From: Flectonema sp. DT1601
Taxonomy: Eukaryota > Euglenozoa > Diplonemea > Diplonemida > Diplonemidae
Assembly: GCA_964019425.1 (NCBI GenBank)
Contig: OZ025837.1
Span: 429,001 to 493,000 of the forward strand
Reading direction: 5' to 3'
DNA: 64,000 bases
Positions within the stretch are counted from its first letter, which is position 1, and each line of letters opens with the position of its first letter. Below are positions 1-12,819 of this stretch, in pieces. Below the pieces are notes generated by a model. The model searched no databases, was not told the origin of the DNA, and saw only the letters and a program-made list of their open reading frames with translations. Both the position numbers and the translations under genes were made by a program.

Positions 1-3000
1 CAACCATCGGTGATACACATGCACACCTCCATTCATTACTTGAGATGTCGGGTACGAAACATGCTTGTGAAACAGCAGTACAAACATGTCCATTCGAAGC
101 ACATGATCCCGTGTAGCTGCACTCTGCTGTTTTAGCAACAGCTGAACCTGATGCAGAACCCAGACATTCACATCTCCAGTCGCCTAATGAATTGAGAGTT
201 GGTTTTGGATCCATACACTGTTGAGCAACAGTTGTACAAGTGGTTCCATGAATCTTACACTCATTTAATACACATGATGCAGGACGACCTACAGCTCTAC
301 CAGTTTGAGGTGAAATACAACGACATTCCCAATCATTGCTGACCTGAGAGTCTGGATCTACACAAGTTTGTCCAACAGCAGCACAAATACCAAAGTTTCT
401 AATACATTCTCCAGTGTGAGAGCAGACAGCTGCAGCACCCAAGGCGGAACCAGTTGCTGGGAGGATACATGAACACTTCCAGTCATTTAAGCTTTTCGGA
501 TTTGTGTTGTCGTCAATGCATTCCTGTCCAACACTGTTACAAATGTAACCACGGACGTCACACTCGTTTAGAATACACTCAGCAATACCAGCAGTTCTTC
601 TTCCAGTTTGTGGTTCAACACATCTACACTGCCAGTCACCAGTTCTAGTGGTGTCAGGATCAACACATGTTTGACCTGATTGGGTACAGACAGCTGAGTG
701 CATTTCACATTCCCCTTGAAATGTACAGACAGCTGGCCCTTGAAGCCCAATACCATCTACTATCCCAGAGGGGTTGCAGTTACAAGTCCAATCGTTCCTC
801 GACAGCGGAGATAAGTTCGGATCATTACAAACCTGACCAGCAGCAGCACAGATATTACTGAACTCAATACATTCATCAAATATACATATTGCTGGCCCTC
901 CTTTTAGTACTCCGACCTTTGGAGGAATACATTCACATTGCCAGTCATCAGATGTTTGTGTGTTTGGATCATTACAATTCTGACCTGCTTCTGTACAAAT
1001 AGAGCTAACGAATGAGTTAACACATTCTCCTACAAAGCTGCAGGATGCTGGTGCTGCACGAGCTGATCCACTTGAAGGAGAAACACAATTACACTGCCAG
1101 TTACCTGTTGAGGATGGGTCAGTGTCAGGATCAGAACAGGTCTGACCAACTGATGTACAAACTGCTTCATGAATTGTACACTCATCAAGCTTACATGTCG
1201 CTACACGTCCAACAGCTTCACCAACAGCATTTGATCCAACACATGAACACGTCCAGTCACCTGTTACTTGTGGTGATGTGTTTGGATCATTACACTTTTG
1301 ACCAACAGTTGTACAGACTTTACTGTTAACAGAACATTCATCATATTGACAAGTTGCGGGACTGGCTGTTGACTTACCAGTATAAGGAGTCACACATATA
1401 CATTCCCAGTCACCTGACTTAGATGTTGACGTATCTTGACACCCCTGACCAGCAACAGTGCAAGTTGAATGACGTTGACTACACTCACGTTCGTGAACAC
1501 AAACAGCAGCTGATGCAACAGCAGAGCCTGATGAAGATCCTGTGCAGGTACATGTCCAGTCTCCTGTAGAAGTTGGACTTTTGTCAACGTCATTACAGCT
1601 CTGACCAACACGAAAACAAATATTTTCATGTAAATCACACTCGTCTAGTACACAATTAGCTGGTGTCATGATTCCTGTTCCTTTTAAAGGTGGGATGCAT
1701 TCACATTCCCAATTACTGCTGACAGTGCTGTCAGGATCAAAGCATGTCTGATCTTGACTTGAACAAGTTTGAAAATTATCAACACACTCTCCTTTATATT
1801 GACATGTAGCTACTCCTCTTGTTGCTGAGCCTGTTGCTGGGCTGGGGCAAAGACATTGCCAGTCGTCAGTTGCGGAGGGATCTTTGTTTGGATCGCTGCA
1901 AAGTTGTCCAACAGAGTGACAGACATTAGCATTGGCTACGCACTCGTCATTAATACATGTGGCAGGCTTTCCTTGAGCAGATCCTGTTGACTGACCTCCA
2001 GTACACTCACAAATCCAATCATTTAATACAGACGGTGATGTGTTTGGATCTGTGCATCGCTGACCAGCAGCAGCACAAATCGCATTGTTAGCAGCGCACT
2101 CATCATATCTGCAGCTTGCAGTAGACGCAGTTGCAGATCCAGTAGCAGGTGGTAAGCACACACATTGCCAGTCATTTGCTACATCAGTAGTGGAGTCCTT
2201 GCATGTCTGACCAGCTGAGTTGCAGATGTGTGCGTTGAATACGCATTCTCCAGAGAAACTACAGGTTGCTGCTCTTGCTCTTGCAGATCCGGTTGCCGGT
2301 GATGGACATTCACATCTCCAATCATCTGTACTTTGCGGTGAAACGTTTGGATCAACACACAACTGTCCAATTGAATTACAGACTGTTTTGTATATATCAC
2401 ACTCATCGAGTTGACATACTGCAGCTCCTCCAACAGCTGAACCAGTCATTGGTGGCACACATCTACATGTCCAGTCGTCTTGAACGTTAGTGTTGTTGTC
2501 GACACAAGTTTGACCAGCGTTGTTACAAATATTATTATAAGTACTGCATTCTCCGAAATACGTACATTCTGCAGGTGCTCCAACTTTACTTCCAAGAGAC
2601 TCGATACATTCACATCTCCAATCATTGAGAAGGTTTGGGTCAGTGTTTGGATCGAGACAAGCTTGACCTGAGGCACCACAGATATCTCTAATTCGTTTAT
2701 CAGTACATTCATCAAAAACACAAACTGCAGGTGACACTGTCGATGCAGTCTGTGCATGAGGAGGAACACATATACACTGCCAATCATTACTAGCATTAGT
2801 GTCTGGATCGAAACATGTTTGTCCTGCTGCTGCACATGTAGACCAATGAACTGCACACTCACCAGCAAATGTACAGGTAGCAACCTGACCAGTAGCTGAT
2901 CCAATTGCTGGTGGTATGCAGTGACATGCCCAGTTACCAGTTGATGCTGGTGCTGTATTTTCATCAACACACATCTGACCAGAGTCTGCGCAAAGAGAAT

Positions 3001-3794
3001 TACCAGCACACTCATCGAAGATACATGTGGCTGGCATTGCTGTAGCTATGCCTCCGATACCGTTGCCAGTACAGGTGCAGGTCCAGTCACCGATGCTTGA
3101 TGAGTCAGTGTTTGGATCATTACAAGTCTGACCAATCTCAGAACAAACAACTCCATACAAAGTACACTCATCAAGAACACACTGACGTACTCTGGCAGTA
3201 GTTTCTCTACCAATTGCTGGTTCAATACAAAGACATTCCCAGTCACCAAGTCTTGTGAGATTTGGATCATCACACGTCTGTCCTGCTTGTGTACAGGTTT
3301 CTGAATGACTAGCGCACTCACCTTTAAAGTCACATGATGCTGCACGTGCTGTTGCCTGACCTACCATAGGAGCTCTACAGTGACATTCCCAATCAGCTAA
3401 TGAAGTAGGTGACTGATTAGGATCAACACAAACCTGACCAACAGTTGTACAAACCCCTCTGTGAAGCTCACACTCATCAAGGGTGCAGGTAGCTGCTCCT
3501 GCTGTAACTGAAGTACCAGATTGTGGATATACACATTCACATCTCCAGTTTCCAGTAGCCTGTCCAGGATCAACACAACTCTGACCAGCAGCAACACAAG
3601 TACTTGCTTGTGTTATACATTCACTGTTGAAGACGCAGATTGCTTGAGCAGCACGAGCAGACCCCGCAGAAGATCCAATACATTGACACGTCCAGTCATT
3701 TAGTGATGATGGTGATGTGTCTGCGTCAGTACATCCTTGTCCTACCTGTTGACAGATAGAACCAGAAGTCGTACATTCATCCAACACATCACGA
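1..3794 (-). repeat. Coding array of at least 25 Cys-rich modules (GQxCxDPN...DWxCxC)
   Basis: I counted 25 units with the pattern (D/G)EC-x5-7-C-x3-GQ-x-C-x-D-P-(N/D)-x5-8-(D/N)-W-x-C-x-C-x2-P-x2-G-x-A-x4-A-x-C. Units starting DEC alternate with units starting GEC for much of the array, hinting at duplication of a two-module block. Six regularly spaced Cys suggest three disulfides per unit, EGF-like in spacing but with a fixed Trp. The array continues beyond base 1. Confidence 0.8.
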
Positions 3795-6700
3795 TTTACG
3801 ATAGTAATAGTACCCGCAAAGTTAGTCCTGTATTCCGGATCAACTGTAACAGTTGCTAATGATAATTGATACGATTGGTCACCATCAACAACTCTGTCGT
3901 AGATACCAGTCACAGTTACTGTTTGTCTTACATTCCAATTCAATGAAGTGAACAGAACGTTGTTGGTTGATAAGACTCCCTCTGTCGTATCACTACTTTC
4001 AAAGGTAACCCTAACACCAGCAACAGGTTCCGACTGTAGTTGAATCCAAAATTCGGAAGTGTTACCAGTACCTGTTTCACTTGTTGATAGTGACGTTGCA
4101 CTCAATGAAACACCACTCGTTTCATTGTCAACATTCGTAACTAACACTCCAGCAGGACTGATTCCATTATAAGTGTTGTCAGCACTAATTACGTTAGTCG
4201 GTCTAATTATGAATCGTTGGTCTTTATCAGCTATGAAGTCATCAACACCACTTACTCTAATAGTTTGTCTGATTGACCAATCAAGTGACGTGAATGTAAC
4301 TTGTGATGGTTCTGTGATTCCCTCTGTTAGATCTTCAGACTTAAGAATGATAGTAACATCGTGTAAAGGTTGACTTGATAAAACGACAGTGAAATTTGAT
4401 GATTCTCCTGCTTCTGATACCATAAGCCCTTCGGTTGGTGACACAACCACAGATGCTATGTCATTGTCAAGGTTAGCAACTGCTACGTCTGATGGATCGA
4501 AATTTTCATATAAATTATCCTGACTGACACATCTTCCTAGTGAAATTATAAATGTTGCATCTCCATCAAATATAGAGTCATCCTGTCCAGTTATTGTTAC
4601 TGTTTGTGGAACATTCCAGTTCGCTGCGATGAAAATAACTTCGTTTGGTGAGACGATTCCCTCGGTAGTGTCTGTTGAAGTAAGCGGTATTAAAACTTGA
4701 CCGTTCGGTTCACTGTCGAGTGTTATTGTGAAATGAGTAGTCGTTCCGAGTTCAGAAGTGAGCAATCCTTGATTTGGTGTAACCGAAACACCGACTGTGT
4801 CATCATCGATGTTAATAACAACAACATCAGCAGGGTTTACTCCATCGTATTTTCCATCTTGGGATGTAGCTGCTGATGTTGCGATGGTGTATTCTAAGTC
4901 ACCATCATCAATTTGATCATCTTGTCCAGTGATGGTAACAGTTACAGGGACGTTCCAATTACCATTTGTAAAAACAATACTAGAAATACTAACAACTCCC
5001 TCCGCAGGATTGTCACTCGAGAGTCCAATACTTACATCAAACAGGGGCCTCGATGATAAGACTATCCAGAATTGTGAAACTGCACCCATCTCAGAAGTTG
5101 ACAACCCAGAAATAGGACTAACTTCCACTCCAGCAGTGTCATCATTTGTGTTTGTAATACTGATGTCTGGAGGGTTTAAGTTGTTGTATTTCGGATCATT
5201 TGATACAGCTGGATTTGTTCTAATTGTGTACGGGATATCTCCATCATCAACTTCATCGTTAACTCCAGTGACGATTACTTGTTGGTTTAAATTCCATTGA
5301 GTTTGACTAAAAACTAACATCGATACCGACACAGTTCCTTCTTCTTCATTGCTTGATTCGATAGAGACCGTCACTGCTGCTTCTGGTTCACTTGCCAATC
5401 GAATTGTGAATATTGCAACACCACCAGCCTCAGTTGTGACAAGTCCAGTAGTGTCGCTAACTATAAAATCAGGAGTATCGTCATCAGTGTTAGTAACTGA
5501 TACATCACTCGGATTCATGTCCTTGTAAACCATATCACTGGAAACGGCAGCCCCCAGTTGGATCGTGTATGCTACATCTCCATCATCAATACTGTCATCA
5601 GCACCAGTTATTATTACTGTGTGAGGAACATTCCAATTACCGCTACTGAAAACTAAACTTCTTGGGAAGGCTGTTCCTTCTGTTATGTCACTTGGATTTA
5701 CTGGAATCTCAACACCTGTGTTGGTAATGTGTTTGGTTAACTTTTTTAAAAGAAAAATCGAAATTTTTAGTTCACAACAGATTTTCACAATACATACCAG
5801 AAACTGGTTCTGTCTCAAGAACAACTGAGAACGCTGCTGTACCTCCACTCTCAGTGGTGATCAGACCCGTGGTGGGTGTGACTGAAATACCGGCAACATC
5901 ATCGTCTCTGTTAGTGACAGCGACGTTCGGTGGGTTAAAACCATCGTATCGAAGATCAAGAGATTGACAAGGATTAGTAGTAACAGAAAACAAGACATCA
6001 CCATCATCAATAAAGTCATTCTGTCCAGTGACTCTAACTGTTTGTTCAGTTCTCCATGTCTGAGCATCAAATACTAACGAAGTGTGACTAATGATTCCTT
6101 CTCTTGTATCAGATGAGAGGACAATCGTAACATCAGCAACAGGTTGTGTATTTAACACTACAGAGAATGTATCAAAACCCCCAACTTCAGTTGTTATCAA
6201 TCCAGTAGTCGGAACAATAGTAATGCCAGCTGAGTCATCATCTACGTTAGTAATCTCAACATTGTTGGGGTTGTAGTTATTGTAAGCAGAGTCTGTACTG
6301 GTGATCGTTCCTGTTGGTTAGATAGTTACCTTGGTTGTTGACTACTTTTAAAAAAAAAAAAAATCAAAAAATCAAAAATAATTTTCACACCTGTTACAAT
6401 ATTCCAAACAACGTTTCCGTCATCAACGAAATCATCAATTCCGGTTGCGGTAGCAGTCTGAGGGATGTTCCAATTAACCTGAGTGAATGTGAGAGCTGAT
6501 GGAGAAACAGAACCTTCAACACTGTTATCAGATGTTAACGTGAAACTAATATCAGAAACTGGCTTACTAACCAAAACAGCTGTAAACGTCGCAGTCTGAC
6601 CACCTTCCGTAGTCTGACCACTAATCTCTGATACCTGAACTCCTGCTACGTCATTATCACTATTCGTTACTTCAACATCAGGAACCGCAAGACCAGAATA

Positions 6701-9700
6701 TTTTGAATCAAGCGACGATGCTGGATTTGTTATAATTGTGTAAGTGATACTGCCATCAGCTGTGTCATCGTCTACTCCAGTGACGGTAACCGTTTGTAAA
6801 ATGTTCCAATTTGAGCTTGAAAACACTAAACTAGAAGGAGAGATACTTCCCTCAGTAGTGTCTCCAGAAAAACCAAATGTCACATCAGCAGTTGGTTCAG
6901 ATCCAAGAATTAGAGTGAACTCACCTGAAGTACCGTCTTCAGAAGTTGTGATTCCCGTTGTTGGTGAGACAGTCACACCAACTTCATCATTGTCAGTGTT
7001 AGTTCCAGAAATGTCAGCCGTATTTAAAGTGTTGTAGTTAGAATCACTACTAACAGCTGGTTCTGTTACAATAGTATAAGTGACATCACCATCAGCTACG
7101 TCATCGTTGACTCCAGTCACAGAAACTGTTTTTGGAATATTCCAATCACCAGATGAAAATGACACGCTCTCAACTGATAAACTCGCCTCCGTTGTATCAG
7201 TTGATAATGAGATTGTGACTGTTCCAGAGGGAATCGAACCTAACACGAGAGTAAACTCATCTCTACCTCCATCTTCTGTAGTTGTAATTCCAGTCAATGG
7301 AGTGACAGTAATTGAAGGCGTGTCATCATCGTTATTTGTAACTATCACATCAGCAGTGTGCATTCCACTGTACTGAACATCACTGCTGATGGAGGCAGAA
7401 GTTACTATCGTGTAAATCTTATCTCCGTCTTGGACGTCGTCTTGAACACCAGTTACGACTACTGTTCGAGGAACGTTCCAGTCATTAGTTGTGAATGAAA
7501 TCAAGTCTGGAAGAACAGTTCCTTCGGTAGTGTCACTGGAAGATAGCTGGATTTGAACTCCACTTGAAGGTTGTGAATCAAGCTGAATAGTAAAAGAGTC
7601 ACTCCCACCTGTCTCTGTCGTTACTAATCCACTTGTCGGTGAAATTGATATCCCCCTCGTGTCGTCATCAACATTTGTTACAAACGGTTGAGTAACAGAG
7701 ATTCCATTGTATTTTAAATCAGAAGAAGTAACAACGACGTTAATCATGTAATTAATATCTCCGTCATCACTGAAATCGTTTACACCGGTGATGGTTACGG
7801 TTTTTGGAACATTCCAATCTCCGAAATTAAACGACAAACTAGACGGTGACATCACACCTTCGGTATCATCACCTGTAAGGACAATGACAACCCCGCTAAC
7901 TGGTTGAGTGTTAAGCATGATCTCAATAGTAGCAGTTCCACCAGCTTCAGTTGTTTGAAGCCCAGCCGTTGGAGAGATAGAAACACCAGCCTGGTCATTA
8001 TCAGTATTCTTACAACTAACACCTGGCAGTGTTATTCCATTGTACATTGTGTCTACTGATGTACTTGACATAGCAACTGTGTAGTCAACAGTGTCATCAT
8101 CGATCTGATCATCTTGTCCAGTGAGTGTAACTGTTTGAGTTATAGCATAATTAGCTGCTGTGAATATCAGTTGTGGAGTTGAGAAGGAAACTTCATCAGA
8201 GTTCGACGCTATTACGACCGTCACGTCATTTATAGGTTGACTGTTAAGCCTGACCGTGAATATAGCACTACCACCATCTTCCGATGTGATCAACCCAGTT
8301 GTTGGTGAGACTGTAAAACCAGCTTCATCATTGTCAGTATTCTGAACATTAATATCATCGGCATCAAGACCGTTGTACTTTCCATCTTCTGAAGTAGCAG
8401 CAGACGTCACTACTTGGTATAGAACAGTGCCATCAGCTATGGCGTCATCTCTTCCGGTCACCGTTATTGTCACCAGTTGATTCCAATTTGTTTGAGAAAA
8501 CGTGACTGATGCTGGATTCACAACTCCTTCATTCACATTATTAGTAGCGATGCCTATCGTGACTGGTTTGGTTGGTTCACTTTGAAGACGGAGTGTAGCA
8601 GTAGCAGTACCTCCATTCTCAGTTGTGACCAGTCCAGTTGTTGGAGAAACAGTTATTCCAGGAGAGTCATCGTCTTCATTAGTAACGGTCACGTCATTTA
8701 TTGGTAAGTTTGAATAAATCGGATCGATGCTAACAGCGTTGGCTAATCTAACTGTGAAAGACTGATCACCATCAGCAATCTCATCATTGACACCCGATAC
8801 TAAAATAGTTTGAGGAATGTTCCAATCAACTGTTGAGAATGAAAGAGTAACTGGAGTAGTCGAACTCCTCAACAATCCTTCTGTCAGATCACTGCTGGTT
8901 GCTGTTATCGTTACGGTTGCTGTAGGACGTGTATCTAACACAACTGTGAATTGAGAACTAGTCTGTCTCTCTGACACAACCAATCCATTGACAGGTGTCA
9001 CAGTAATACCACGAAGATCATTATCGAGGTTTGTGACAGTTACGTCAGGTGGCTGTAGTGAGTTGTAGTTCGCATCTGCTGAAACACACGCGTCAGTAAT
9101 GATAGTGTAGTCTTGATTGCCGTCATCTTGGTTATCTTGAACCCCAGTTACGGTGATCGTTTGCGGAATATTCCAATTTGAAACCTGAAATACCAAAGCA
9201 GAAACAGAAACAGTACCCTCAGCTGAATTACTCGACCGAATACCAATAGTGACTACACTAGTTGGAGCGCTTACTAACACTGCTGTGAATGTTGCTTGTC
9301 CTCCACCTTCAGATGTCTGTAGACCAGTTGTTGGAGTGACGACAACACCATTACAACATTTCGAATCATCGCAATCAGCAACACTCTCAGATCCACAGCT
9401 AAAGCTTGTCGCTGGAGACTTTGGATTGAATGCTGCGCTACAACTGTGAAGACCACAATTAGCCATACAAGTATGAGTCCATAATCTATTAGTAGCATCC
9501 CATGTTGGTGTCCCAGTATAACCACTATCACATGTACAGGTACCTACAGGACTAGCGTGAGCTGGACAGGATGTCGGACTGCACGTTACAACTGAAAAAG
9601 AAGTTCCATCACACGTCGTCTTACAAGCAGCAGGACAGTCAGTTCCACTACCTACGTATCCATTACTACAAACAACTGTTAATTGTGTTCCTGTTGAACC

Positions 9701-12268
9701 AGTTACTGATCCAGCACCGCTGTAAAGTAAACTGTTCGCTATTTGTGTTGCTGGACATCCCTGAACAGCACATGTTACTGTTTCGAATGCACCAGTAGCT
9801 CCAATACAAGTTGTTGTCGCAGCAGATCTTTGAAAACCAGTATTACAGACAATAGGAATAACAGTATCAGTGTTACCACACAAACTGTTTGCTGATGAAT
9901 AGGAAACACTGTTTGTAATTGATGTGCATGTGCAGGGTTGAGCAGTGCAAGAATCGACTTTCCAAGATGTACCAAGCCATACAGCAGTACCAGAGTACCC
10001 AGCATCACATGTACATGTCGGAGGACTTGTACTGTGAGGAGGACATGCTATGGTAGAACAGGTGACCGTACTGTCATAAGTTCCCGTGTCAGATGATGTC
10101 GCTGAACAAGTCACAGCTCCAGTACAACTGTAACCAGCATTTGGTACAACTGAACAACTCGCTCCATGAGAAGTGATTCCCGAACAGCTGACAATTGCTC
10201 CGACCACTGTCGGAGTATTAGTCGTTGGGTTACACGGCATTTGATCACAGCAAGTTGCTGTAGCACATGATGCGACTAAATGACCTCCACAAGATATTTG
10301 ATTTGGTGATGTTTTTAATCTGAATCCAGTTGGACACGAATAGAATCCACAACTGATTTCACAACAAACTTCCAACTGACAATCAACTGCCGGATCTGCT
10401 ACGACAGCTGGTGCTGTACAAGAAATAGCTGTGCTTCCAGCCTTAAGTAAGAATCCAGTTCCTGACTGACATGTTGTAGTAGCTGGTGATGGGATGCCAG
10501 TTGCGACGGTACGAACACCATTTATAGTTAACCCATCACTACTACACAATGATACACAAGGGTTTGTTACTACCCAGGTGTCGTCATCTGTACAAGACAG
10601 TGTTGGTGGTCCAGCAGGGTTATTCTGATACCCATTACTGCAAGTTAGAGAGCAGGTACCTTCAGGTACTGTATCACATCCGGTAGTCACGACATTCTCA
10701 ACGCGGTTCATCGCACTTCCAAAAGCAACACTGCATGTCTTTGGAACACAAGGGTTCGTTACCACATATGAACCAGCAACTAGAACTGTATTCTTAGTAC
10801 CAACACAGTCCAGCATTGGACCTCCTCCACCACCATTCTTGTATCCAGAAGTACATGTTAAAGCCTTTGCAGCTCCTGGAGCAGTTTTAAAGTCTGCTGG
10901 CGTTGCTAATGAAATTGGAATCACATTGTTAGTGGCCCAGTCAGCAAAGTCTGTTGCGCAAGAGATGACAGTGCAGGTGACTCCAGTTGTTGATAAAGCA
11001 CCTGCTTGACATTGTGAAATAGGAGTTCCTAAACAATAATATCCATCATCCACTACGAGTGCTGATGCTGCTGTTGTTCCGATTCCGATAGTTGCGCCAG
11101 TAGTCTGTTTTTTAGTTTTTTTTTTTGGTTTTTTTTTTTTTTTTTTTCAAAGATTAAATAACGTCACAAAACAACAAACCATTTGAGCCACCGTCAAGGC
11201 TGCTCCGAGTGTAGTACGAGTTGGAGGAGTCAGAGCACCAACACAAACATTAGCATCACAAGTTAAAGTTGTTTGTGGTGTTAGTTGAGTTGGAGAACAG
11301 GTCAACGCCACTGCAGTACCACCTGTCTGAGTATAACCAAGACCACAAGCAAGGTTACAAGTTGTTGTAGTAACTGCTTTTAGTACACCAGCAGCAACAT
11401 TACCATTAGTGACTGTGCAGGTACCAGCAGCCATACCAGCCAGTAGAGGATACTGATTGCAATTAACTTCTGTACATGTCAACGTTGTCGCTGGTTGCAA
11501 TTGAGTTGGAGAACAAGACAAAGTCTTCACACCTGCTGCACTGTATCCAGCAAGACACTCTAAAGAACAAGCTGTGTTTGTCGCAGCAGTTAACACTGCA
11601 GCAGCAACATTACCACCTGTCAATGGACAAGCATCTGCAAGAGCAGAGGTCATGAATCCAGTAGGTAAGGTATAACCAAGACAACTAATTTCAGTACAAG
11701 GTCCTGGAGCAACAACATAAGCACCAACTCCAGTACATGAAACTGTTGTAGCTACTCCTCCACCAGCTGTTTGATACCCCGCCAGACATGTGAGAGTACA
11801 AGACTGTGTTTCTGGAACAGTGTCACAGGAGGTTACATCAGTTGGTTGCTGAACATTATTCGCAGCAGCTAAAGTGAAAGCACCACAGCTAATTGGTTGA
11901 CATGGATCGCTTAAGCTCCAGGTGTCTGCGGCAGTGCAGGATATCGATGGTTCATTTGCAGTTGTTTTTTCATAACCGGCAAGACAAACAGTCGCACAAG
12001 CTGGTTCAGCCACAGCATCACATCCGGTTGTGTCTGCAACAGTTGTCGCAAACCCCGCTGCTAACACTACAGATGGACTATTACTACAAGTCACAGCAGT
12101 ACAACACGCTGCTGCTGTACACGGATCAGTGCATTGAATCGCAGCTGGACTTGGTCGTCCGATGTACTGAGGAAGACTGCACACAACAGATCCACAGTTA
12201 CCCGCTTTACTTATTTCAAACTTTCCCACATACATCAGAAGCAGGATCCATATATGAGAAGATCTCAT
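1..12268 (-). CDS. Giant modular secreted/surface protein (Calx-beta-like and Cys-module arrays), partial at its C-terminus
   Basis: About 4,000 residues are visible and the frame is still open at base 1. Four exons are read: 12268-11180, 11104-6391, 6310-5798 and 5715-1. The introns are GT-AG, and the protein repeats continue across each junction. A hydrophobic N-terminus (MRSSHIWILLLMYVGKFE) looks like a signal peptide. Next come Cys-rich, sushi-like modules (about 12,200-9,360), 16 Calx-beta-like modules of about 105 residues, and at least 25 modules of about 45-50 residues. The start was chosen because a CCAACAG acceptor (12286) lies 18 bases upstream. Known Calx-beta modules often bind calcium and occur in adhesive proteins, so a cell-surface or extracellular adhesion role is inferred. 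No transmembrane segment is seen in the visible part. I do not recognise a named orthologue. Related proteins probably exist in free-living protists, but I cannot confirm this. Confidence 0.85.
3795..9355 (-). repeat. Coding array of 16 Calx-beta-like modules
   Basis: I counted 16 module starts of the form G-(I/V)-x-V-(S/T)-P-T-x-G-L-x-T-(S/T)-E-x-G-G. Each is followed by V(L)xSxP, then TEG, W-N-x-(P)-Q-T-(V/I)-T-V-T-G, an acidic DDxxDG, and a closing V-(T)-N-x-D-(N/D)-D. The acidic TG-x-D-D-x-x-D-G and NxDND segments are where Ca2+ ligands would be expected. Two introns (6311-6390 and 5716-5797) interrupt modules. The copies nearest 3.8 kb are the most diverged. Confidence 0.8.
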
Positions 12269-12286
12269 ATTATTTTATAAAAGAGC

Positions 12287-12819
12287 TGTTGGAAATTTTA
12301 AAAAAAAAAAAAAATGGGAATTTTAAATAATGTGTAATAAATAATAAATTTAAACCATGAGTGAAACAAAACTACAGAACTATCTCTTATTGTATACTTT
12401 TTTTTTTTTTTTTTTGTTATTGTTGTAGCCTGCAAACAACAATCGCAGAACCGTCGTCCGTCCAGCCAGTCGCAGGAAATATAAAGGACCCAATTATCAA
12501 TACTATTTTTGGACGTCATCGAGCATCATGCAACTCAAGAAACCAACCTTGAGTCACAAACGAAAAAAAAAAAAAAAAAAAGGTTATTATTATGAAAAGG
12601 GTTGGGAGCTCATACTACTCAATTGCCATTTCTCTCTTTTTTTTTTTTTTTTTTCTTCCTCTCACCCCTACTATTTTAAAAAAGAACGGGAAAAAAAAAA
12701 AAAAAAAAACATTGTGGCAAAAGCACCACTAATTTCAGAGGCGTGGCTAGCAATCACCTGGTTAGTTAATTACCATAGAAGATGAAGATCGTGGCAGATG
12801 TCCAGGTCTCCTTCTCAGC
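12287..12819. other. Intergenic spacer with A/T tracts
   Basis: This lies between the acceptor of the giant-protein gene and the stop of the next upstream gene. It holds several 15-20-base A or T runs and no supported open frame. The 12286-side T/C-rich segment probably serves as the pyrimidine tract for the downstream mRNA. Confidence 0.5.

Noticed and set aside
2446-3015. Minus-strand open frame of 190 residues and similar ones across 1-12 kb
   Set aside because: They are other-frame shadows of the Cys-module and Calx-beta arrays. The coding frame is shown by regular Cys/Trp spacing.
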